Shown here: one piece after another, positions 1 through 7,068 of the stretch
How the letters are laid out: the number at the start of each line of letters is the position of its first letter
Position numbering within the stretch: position 1 is the first letter of the stretch
Source of the DNA: Utricularia gibba
Taxonomy: Eukaryota; Streptophyta; Magnoliopsida; Lamiales; Lentibulariaceae
DNA: 23,520 bases
Direction of reading: 5' to 3'
Assembly (NCBI GenBank): GCA_002189035.1
Contig: NEEC01000335.1
Coordinates: 1-23,520, forward strand
The notes under the pieces: model-generated
What the model was told of the DNA's origin: nothing
The model's database searches: none
Seen by the model: the letters and a program-made list of their open reading frames with translations, nothing else
Program-made: the position numbers and the translations under genes

Positions 1-202
1 TATACACTCGATTGGAATCTTAACCAAGGATCGAATGCTAATTAAAATGATTAAAATAAAAATGCACACTCCATCCAAAGTATAACTAAGGGTCGAATGC
101 TAATAAAATTAAAAACTAAGAAACTTTCACATGTAGTATATGCTTTAATAACTAACGTATTTACATTATTTATATTTTAATAAACATATATCACATGATT
201 AT
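1..202. repeat. Foldback element, right-arm remnant at window start
   Basis: This is the outer part of the right arm of a foldback element whose left arm and hairpin lie before the window. It holds the two outermost inverted subrepeats (TCGAATGC-type ends near 35 and 98) and the outer arm sequence, ending ...CACATGATTAT at 202. Confidence 0.9.
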
Positions 203-483
203 AAAATATTTTTTTTGTCATTGTAGAAAGCTCATCACGCCACGCACACCACCCTGGAGAGGTTTCAACAGCTGTTATGAACTCACAACCCCTTGCTCAG
301 CAGATTCAGTAAAATTCTCTAACACTTGGGCTTCCAACGGATCATATCCCATATTCATTCATACGAAATTGTGCAAGAATAATGTGACTTTGAGTTTGAA
401 CTAGATAGTAGGACGCTGATCGAAGAATGGCCCATCGAGTCTCTAAAATTGGCCGTCCTCGCTCAACAAATGTGGGGTGCACG

Positions 484-1319
484 TGACATCCCAATTTCAA
501 CAAATGCATCATGATTTTCGTCGAGTGGGCCCATGAGCCCGTCCGAACCCGGGGCCCGGGCCAAGGGCCCCTCGAGAGCGCCCGCCTCAATACGAGGAGG
601 TGTTCCTTCAAAAACCATATACGCGTCTCGTCACAACCCAACGTTAATAAATGCATCACTTTTTTTGGCGCGCTACTGCTGACTTTGGGCCTGAGTTCGG
701 CACGACCTCCGGCTCGATCAGGGTGCCCCCGAGAGCTCCTCCTTAAGTATAAAGTGTGTTGTTGAAAAAAACCGTGTGCGGTTCTCGTGACATCCTAACT
801 TCAACAAATGCATCACGATTTTCGTCGAGTCGGACGGGACCGGGCTCCCGGGGCCCGGACGAGGCGCAGCGCCCGCTCCCCCCCCCCCAAAACTAGAAGG
901 TGTTCCATGGAAAACCATTTAGGCGGCTCGTGACAACCCAAAGTTAATAAATGCATCACTTTCTTTGCCGGGCTACAATGACTTTACGCTCGAGCCTGGT
1001 ACGACGTATGGGAAGATTCGAGTGCCCCCCCGAGAGCGTCTCCACAAGTATAAAGCGTGTTGTTGAAAAAACCGTGTTGGGTGCACGTGACATCCTAATT
1101 TCAACAAATGTGTCACGATTTTCGCCGAGTGGGACCAGAGTGGGCTCATCAGCCAGACCGAACCCGGGGCCCAAGCCAAGGGCCCTCGAGAGCGCCCCCC
1201 ACAAACTAGATGGTGTTCCACGAAAAAAATTAGGCGGCTCGTGATAACCCAACGCTAAAATGCATCCCTTTTTTCGCCGGGCTAAAACTGACTTTGGGCT
1301 CATGCCCGGCGCGACCCCC
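484..1319. repeat. GC-rich ABABAB block, unit 1
   Basis: Six subrepeats of about 150 bp alternate in type. Type A opens GTGACATCC and continues CAACAAATGCATCA and GATTTTCGTCGAG; these are at 484, 787 and 1087. Type B opens GTCACAACCC, GTGACAACCC or GTGATAACCC and continues AATAAATGCATCAC then TTTGCCGGGC; these are at 630, 930 and 1241. Steps are 146, 157, 143, 157 and 154 bases. The last B copy is only about 80 bases long. A and B share the opening and the AAATGCATCA core, so both probably derive from one ancestral 150-bp unit. Confidence 0.92.
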
Positions 1320-1629
1320 AGCCCGTGTGCATACGCAGCAGCACCACGAGGCCACATGGGCTTGGTTAATGCCCGCGTGCTCGAGCAGCAGCCACAAGGC
1401 CATACGGCCGTGGAAAAAAAGAAAAACAACCATAAAATACAATAAGCCAAAAATAAAAAATAAAATTGATAAACCCTTGGTTCGGTTCGGGCCCAATCAA
1501 AACCGTAGGGTTTAACCCGTTCGGGTTGAACAGAAAGACAACCCCATGGGTCATGCAAACTGTAATACCCAGAATTTCATCGGGTTGGGTCCGAACCTGA
1601 ATGGATCCAACCCAGGCCCATCTCTAATC

Positions 1630-2519
1630 ATAATCATATGATATAGGTTTATTAAATTATAAATAATTGAAATACATTATTTATTAAACCGTAGGATAAC
1701 TGTGAAAGCTTCTTTGACTTAATTATTACCATTTGATCCTCAGTTGTACTTTGGATGGAGTGTGTTTTTTTACTTTAGTCAATTTAATTAGCATTCGATC
1801 CTTGGTTATGATTCAGATCATATTTGCTATTTTTTTACTTTAAATATTTTTATTATCATTCGATCCTTAAGTATAATGCGGATCGAGCGCGTATTTTTTA
1901 TTTAATATTTTTTATTAGCATTCGAACGTTAGGTATGCTGCGGATCGAGCGTATATTTTTCACTCTCATATTTTTATTAGCCTTAGATCCTTAGGTATAC
2001 TTTGGATCGAGTGCATATTCATTTATTTTAAATCTTAATTAGCGTTCCACCGTTAGGAGCAATTTAGAACGTGTATACATTACAATGCCATGCCACACGG
2101 CGTGGTTTACGCACAACCCACGCCCGTGTGCCCTTGCAATGTAAACACGCTACATAAGGATCGAGCGTTAACACAAGTTTCAAGTAAACCATCTCCACTC
2201 GATCCGAATCATGTCTAAAGACCGAAAGCCAATAAAAATATTAAAATAAAAAATATACGCTCGATCCGCATCATATCTTAGAATCGAATGCAAATAGAAT
2301 CGTTCAAATAAAAAATATACACTCGATTGGAATCTTAACCAAGGATCGAATGCTAATTAAAATGATTAAAATAAAAATGCACACTCCATCCAAAGTATAA
2401 CTAAGGGTCGAATGCTAATAAAATTAAAAACTAAGAAACTTTCACATGTAGTATATGCTTTAATATAACTAACGTATTTACATTATTTATATTTTAATAA
2501 ACATATATCACATGATTAT
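1630..2519. repeat. Foldback (long inverted repeat) element 1, damaged hairpin
   Basis: The left arm starts ATAATCATATGATATA at 1630 and the right arm ends TATATCACATGATTAT at 2519. The central hairpin is at 2094-2130. The stem has lost one G (CACACGGCGTGG). The right outer stem reads GCTACATAAGG instead of the usual GCTCCACATTGCTCCTAAGG, removing the pairing partner of TAGGAGCAAT. This is the only copy with such a lesion. Confidence 0.92.
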
Positions 2520-2800
2520 AAAAATATTTTTTTTGTCATTGTAGAAAGCTCATCACGCCACGCACACCACCCTGGAGAGGTTTCAACAGCTGTTATGAAC
2601 TCACAACCCCTTGCTCAGCAGATTCAGTAAAATTCTCTAACACTTGGGCTTCCAACGGATCATATCCCATATTCATTCATACGAAATTGTGCAAGAATAA
2701 TGTGACTTTGAGTTTGAACTAGATAGTAGGACGCTGATCGAAGAATGGCCCATCGAGTCTCTAAAATTGGCCGTCCTCGCTCAACAAATGTGGGGTGCAC

Positions 2801-3636
2801 GTGACATCCCAATTTCAACAAATGCATCATGATTTTCGTCGAGTGGGCCCATGAGCCCGTCCGAACCCGGGGCCCGGGCCAAGGGCCCCTCGAGAGCGCC
2901 CGCCTCAATACGAGGAGGTGTTCCTTCAAAAACCATATACGCGTCTCGTCACAACCCAACGTTAATAAATGCATCACTTTTTTGGCGCGCTACTGCTGAC
3001 TTTGGGCCTGAGTTCGGCACGACCTCCGGCTCGATCAGGGTGCCCCGAGAGCTCCTCCTTAAGTATAAAGTGTGTTGTTGAAAAAAACCGTGTGCGGTTC
3101 TCGTGACATCCTAACTTCAACAAATGCATCACGATTTTCGTCGAGTCGGACGGGACCGGGCTCCCGGGGCCCGGACGAGGCGCAGCGCCCGCTCCCCCCC
3201 CCCAAAACTAGAAGGTGTTCCATGGAAAACCATTTAGGCGGCTCGTGACAACCCAAAGTTAATAAATGCATCACTTTCTTTGCCGGGCTACAATGACTTT
3301 ACGCTCGAGCCTGGTACGACGTATGGGAAGATTCGAGTGCCCCCGAGAGCGTCTCCACAAGTATAAAGCGTGTTGTTGAAAAAACCGTGTTGGGTGCACG
3401 TGACATCCTAATTTCAACAAATGTGTCACGATTTTCGCCGAGTGGGACCAGAGTGGGCTCATCAGCCAGACCGAACCCGGGGCCCAAGCCAAGGGCCCCT
3501 CGAGAGCGCCCCCCACAAAACTAGATGGTGTTCCACGAAAAAAAATTAGGCGGCTCGTGATAACCCAACGCTAAGAAATGCATCCCTTTTTTCGCCGGGC
3601 TAAAACTGACTTTGGGCTCATGCCCGGCGCGACCCC
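2801..3636. repeat. GC-rich ABABAB block, unit 2
   Basis: A copies start at 2801, 3103 and 3400; B copies start at 2948, 3245 and 3557. The A2 subrepeat contains the 10-C tract near 3194, without the T found in later units. Confidence 0.92.
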
Positions 3637-3946
3637 AGCCCGTGTGCATACGCAGCAGCACCACGAGGCCACATGGGCTTGGTTAATGCCCGCGTGCTCG
3701 AGCAGCAGCCACAAGGCCATACGGCCGTGGAAAAAAAGAAAAACAACCATAAAATACAATAAGCCAAAAATAAAAATAAAATTGATAAACCCTTGGTTCG
3801 GTTCGGGCCCAATCAAAACCCGTAGGGTTTAACCCGTTCGGGTTGAACAGAAAGACAACCCCATGGGTCATGCAAACTGTAATACCCAGAATTTCATCGG
3901 GTTGGGTCCGAACCTGAATGGATCCAACCCAGGCCCATCTCTAATC

Positions 3947-4844
3947 ATAATCATATGATATAGGTTTATTAAATTATAAATAATTGAAATACATTATTTA
4001 TTAAACCGTAGGATAACTGTGAAAGCTTCTTTGACTTAATTATTACCATTTGATCCTCAGTTGTACTTTGGATGGAGTGTGTATTTTTACTTTAGTCAAT
4101 TTAATTAGCATTCGATCCTTGGTTATGATTCAGATCATATTTGCTATTTTTTTACTTTAAATATTTTTATTATCATTCGATCCTTAAGTATAATGCGGAT
4201 CGAGCGCGTATTTTTTATTTTAATATTTTTATTAGCATTCGAACGTTAGGTATGCTGCGGATCGAGCGTATATTTTTCACTCTCATATTTTTATTAGCCT
4301 TAGATCCTTAGGTATACTTTGGATCGAGTGCATATTCATTTATTTTAAATCTTAATTAGCGTTCCACCGTTAGGAGCAATTTAGAACGTGTATACATTAC
4401 AATGCCATGCCACACGGGCGTGGTTTACGCACAACCCACGCCCGTGTGCCCTTGCAATGTAAACACGCTCCACATTGCTCCTAAGGATCGAGCGTTAACA
4501 CAAGTTTCAAGTAAACCATCTCCACTCGATCCGAATCATGTCTAAAGACCGAAAGCCAATAAAAATATTAAAATAAAAAATATACGCTCGATCCGCATCA
4601 TATCTTAGAATCGAATGCAAATAGAATCGTTCAAATAAAAAATATACACTCGATTGGAATCTTAACCAAGGATCGAATGCTAATTAAAATGATTAAAATA
4701 AAAATGCACACTCCATCCAAAGTATAACTAAGGGTCGAATGCTAATAAAATTAAAAACTAAGAAACTTTCACATGTAGTATATGCTTTAATAACTAACGT
4801 ATTTACATTATTTATATTTTAATAAACATATATCACATGATTAT
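3947..4844. repeat. Foldback element 2
   Basis: This 898-bp element is complete. The hairpin stem-loop is at 4411-4448 and the extended core hairpin at 4371-4493. One T is missing in a T run near 4229 of the left arm. The right arm carries the TTTAATAACT form, unlike element 1, whose right arm has the TTTAATATAACT variant at 2460-2471. Confidence 0.94.
4371..4493. repeat. Core hairpin at the centre of the foldback (representative, unit 2)
   Basis: The inner perfect stem is CACACGGGCGTGG (4411-4423) paired with CCACGCCCGTGTG (4436-4448) around a 12-nt loop. Pairing resumes outwards with ACATTACAA/TTGCAATGT, then TATACACGT/ACACGCTCC-type imperfect matches, and ends with TAGGAGCAAT (4371) against ATTGCTCCTA (to 4493). 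This GC-rich island sits in the middle of 0.9 kb of AT-rich DNA. It could extrude as a cruciform or fold as RNA. The loop sequence does not match the nonanucleotide of geminivirus-type rolling-circle origins, and no Rep gene is present. Equivalent inner stems lie at 2094, 6743, 9074, 11402, 13732, 16061, 18393, 20716 and 23031. Confidence 0.92.
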
Positions 4845-5126
4845 AAAAATATTTTTTTTTGTCATTGTAGAAAGCTCATCACGCCACGCACACCACCCTG
4901 GAGAGGTTTCAACAGCTGTTATGAACTCACAACCCCTTGCTCAGCAGATTCAGTAAAATTCTCTAACACTTGGGCTTCCAACGGATCATATCCCATATTC
5001 ATTCATACGAAATTGTGCAAGAATAATGTGACTTTGAGTTTGAACTAGATAGTAGGACGCTGATCGAAGAATGGCCCATCGAGTCTCTAAAATTGGCCGT
5101 CCTCGCTCAACAAATGTGGGGTGCAC
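4845..5126. other. Linker 1 (representative, unit 3): non-repetitive, exon-like segment
   Basis: About 280 bases lie between the foldback and the GC-rich block and have no internal repeat I can see. It opens with a T tract and GTCATTGTAG (near 4852-4870), which resembles a plant 3' splice site. Balanced-composition DNA follows and is open in one forward frame for about 59 codons, to a TAG near 5048. I do not recognise the peptide, and the frame is lost in unit 5. The final part (near 5090-5126) resembles the end of a B subrepeat and may be a decayed B0. Other copies lie at 203-483, 2520-2800, 7177-7456, 9508-9786, 11836-12116, 14166-14446, 16495-16775, 18827-19106 and 21148-21423, with a partial copy from 23460. 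Confidence 0.6.
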
Positions 5127-5967
5127 GTGACATCCCAATTTCAACAAATGCATCATGATTTTCGTCGAGTGGGCCCATGAGCCCGTCCGAACCCGGGGCC
5201 CGGGCCAAGGGCCCCTCGAGAGCGCCCGCCTCAATACGAGGAGGTGTTCCTTCAAAAACCATATACGCGTCTCGTCACAACCCAACGTTAATAAATGCAT
5301 CACTTTTTTTGGCGCGCTACTGCTGACTTTGGGCCTGAGTTCGGCACGACCTCGGCTCGATCAGGGTGCCCCACCGAGAGCTCCTCCTTAAGTATAAAGT
5401 GTGTTGTTGAAAAAAACCGTGTGCGGTTCTCGTGACATCCTAACTTCAACAAATGCATCACGATTTTCGTCGAGTCGGACGGGACCGGGCTCCCGGGGCC
5501 CGGACGAGGCGCAGCGCCCGCTCCCCTCCCCCCAAAACTAGAAGGTGTTCCATGGAAAACCATTTAGGCGGCTCGTGACAACCCAAAGTTAATAAATGCA
5601 TCACTTTCTTTGCCGGGCTACAATGACTTTACGCTCGAGCCTGGTACGACGTATGGGAAGATTCGAGTGCCCCCGAGAGCGTCTCCACAAGTATAAAGCG
5701 TGTTGTTGAAAAAACCGTGTTGGGTGCACGTGACATCCTAATTTCAACAAATGTGTCACGATTTTCGCCGAGTGGGACCAGAGTGGGCTCATCAGCCAGA
5801 CCGAACCCGGGGCCCAAGCCAAGGGCCCCTCGAGAGCGCCCCCCCACAAAACTAGATGGTGTTCCACGAAAAAAAATTAGGCGGCTCGTGATAACCCAAC
5901 GCTAAGAAATGCATCCCTTTTTTCGCCGGGCTAAAACTGACTTTGGGCTCATGCCCGGCGCGACCCC
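5127..5967. repeat. GC-rich ABABAB block, unit 3
   Basis: A copies start at 5127, 5432 and 5730; B copies start at 5274, 5575 and 5888. The AB pair is the better-conserved period, at 305 and 298 bases between successive A copies. Confidence 0.92.
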
Positions 5968-6277
5968 AGCCCGTGTGCATACGCAGCAGCACCACGAGGC
6001 CACATGGGCTTGGTTAATGCCCGCGTGCTCGAGCAGCAGCCACAAGGCCATACGGCCGTGGAAAAAAAGAAAAACAACCATAAATACAATAAGCCAAAAA
6101 TAAAAAATAAAATTGATAAACCCTTGGTTCGGTTCGGGCCCAATCAAAACCCGTAGGGTTTAACCCGTTCGGGTTGAACAGAAAGACAACCCCATGGGTC
6201 ATGCAAACTGTAATACCCAGAATTTCATCGGGTTGGGTCCGAACCTGAATGGATCCAACCCAGGCCCATCTCTAATC
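5968..6277. other. Linker 2 (representative, unit 3): TE-terminus-like segment
   Basis: These ~310 bases between the GC-rich block and the foldback hold two GCAGCAG motifs, a palindromic ACGGCCGT near 6053, and an A-rich stretch near 6061-6119. They also hold two adjacent small dyads (AAACCC-GTA-GGGTTT and AACCCG-TT-CGGGTT near 6147-6176), then TGTAATACCCAGAATTTC at 6209, GGGTTGGGTCCGAACC and GGATCCAACCCAGGCCC. GGGTT/AACCC and CCGAACC motifs of this style are common in subterminal regions and LTRs of plant transposable elements, but I cannot assign a family. Other copies lie at 1320-1629, 3637-3946, 8299-8608, 10627-10936, 12956-13266, 15286-15595, 17619-17927, 19945-20252 and 22257-22566. 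Confidence 0.55.
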
Positions 6278-6382
6278 ATAATCATATGATATAGGTTTAT
6301 TAAATTATAAATAATTGAAATACATTATTTATTAAACCGTAGGATAACTGTGAAAGCTTCTTTGACTTAATTATTACCATTT

Positions 6383-6758
6383 GATCCTCAGTTGTACTTT
6401 GGATGGAGTGTGTATTTTTACTTTAGTCAATTTAATTAGCATTCGATCCTTGGTTATGATTCAGATCATATTTGCTATTTTTTTACTTTAAATATTTTTA
6501 TTATCATTCGATCCTTAAGTATAATGCGGATCGAGCGCGTATTTTTTATTTTAATATTTTTTATTAGCATTCGAACGTTAGGTATGCTGCGGATCGAGCG
6601 TATATTTTTCACTCTCATATTTTTATTAGCCTTAGATCCTTAGGTATACTTTGGATCGAGTGCATATTCATTTATTTTAAATCTTAATTAGCGTTCCACC
6701 GTTAGGAGCAATTTAGAACGTGTATACATTACAATGCCATGCCACACGGGCGTGGTTT
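6383..6758 (+). repeat. Left-arm array of six ~62-bp subrepeats (representative, unit 3)
   Basis: Six diverged direct copies start near 6383, 6445, 6510, 6573, 6635 and 6697, spaced 62, 65, 63, 62 and 62 bases. The shared plan is GATCCTTAGG-TATACTTT-GGATCGAG, then a T-rich stretch ending ATTAGCATTC. Most copies carry a small dyad of their own, GATCC...GGATC separated by 13-15 bases. The sixth copy is the most diverged and merges into the central hairpin. Equivalent arrays occur in every unit. Confidence 0.9.
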
Positions 6759-6816
6759 ACGCACAACCCACGCCCGTGTGCCCTTGCAATGTAAACACGC
6801 TCCACATTGCTCCTAA

Positions 6817-7068
6817 GGATCGAGCGTTAACACAAGTTTCAAGTAAACCATCTCCACTCGATCCGAATCATGTCTAAAGACCGAAAGCCAATAAAAATAT
6901 TAAAATAAAAAATATACGCTCGATCCGCATCATATCTTAGAATCGAATGCAAATAGAATCGTTCAAATAAAAAATATACACTCGATTGGAATCTTAACCA
7001 AGGATCGAATGCTAATTAAAATGATTAAAATAAAAATGCACACTCCATCCAAAGTATAACTAAGGGTC
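6817..7068 (-). repeat. Right-arm array of five inverted ~62-bp subrepeats (representative, unit 3)
   Basis: These are reverse-complement copies of the left-arm subrepeats, with conserved points near 6821, 6882, 6944, 7006 and 7068, spaced 61, 62, 62 and 62 bases. The outermost right subrepeat matches the outermost left one best (both contain the GTACTTTGGATGGAGTGTG type of text). The innermost right copy matches the sixth left copy (TAGGAGCAAT...). The order is therefore conserved between arms, with one middle subrepeat missing on this side. Confidence 0.88.

Larger units (their letters stand above)
1..2315. repeat. Satellite unit 1 (2315 bp), variant copy
   Basis: The phase begins inside the right arm of a foldback element whose left part lies outside the window. 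This copy differs from the rest in several ways. It has an uninterrupted run of 11 C at 868-878, where units 3 to 10 carry a T. It has GTGTTTTTTTACT near 1761, where others read GTGTATTTTTACT. It has a hairpin lesion near 2150 that shortens the right side by about 9 bases. One G is missing from the hairpin stem, and one C is missing in AACCGTAGGG near 1502. Confidence 0.97.
2316..4642. repeat. Satellite unit 2 (2327 bp)
   Basis: This full copy shares with unit 1 the uninterrupted C run (10 C, near 3194) and the short B1 junction GTGCCCCGAGAGC near 3041. It has a private two-base expansion (TTTAATATAACT against TTTAATAACT) near 2461-2470. Its core hairpin is intact. Confidence 0.97.
4643..6974. 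repeat. Satellite unit 3 (2332 bp)
   Basis: This is one of the two longest copies and is close to the consensus. It is the first copy from the left with T inside the C tract (CCCCTCCCCCC near 5523) and with GCCCCACCGAGAGC at the B1 junction near 5368. Private changes are a missing C in CCTCGGCTCG near 5352 and a missing A in CATAAATAC near 6080. It shares a 7-C run near 5840 with units 8 and 9. Confidence 0.97.

Noticed and set aside
195-404. Forward open frame of 69 codons over linker 1 (also at 7169-7378 and 18819-19028)
   Set aside because: Its apparent start depends on the length of the T/A tract before GTCATTGTAG and is lost in units where that tract differs. Unit 5 has a frameshift. 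It is noted as a possible captured exon but not annotated as a gene.
956-1558. Minus-strand open frame of 200 codons in unit 1
   Set aside because: It spans the GC-rich block and the A-rich part of linker 2, and translates a purine tract into a run of F. Other units break it through one-base indels. No domain is recognisable, so it is a chance frame in GC-rich DNA.
4411-4448. Rolling-circle viral origin (geminivirus or circovirus type) at the hairpin
   Set aside because: The loop TTTACGCACAAC lacks the TAATATTAC-type nonanucleotide, and no replication or coat protein frame exists in the unit.
4371-4493. Rho-independent terminator or bacterial attenuator
   Set aside because: The stem lacks a following U-rich run in position, and the context is a eukaryote-like satellite with no bacterial genes.
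6147-6176. Telomere-like repeats (AAACCC / GGGTTT)
   Set aside because: Only isolated copies arranged as two small dyads occur. There is no run of the seven-base plant telomere motif.
6383-7068. CRISPR array, because of regularly spaced ~62-bp repeats
   Set aside because: The whole 62 bp is repeated with drift. There are no constant repeats separated by unique spacers, and the arrays are in inverted orientation around a hairpin.
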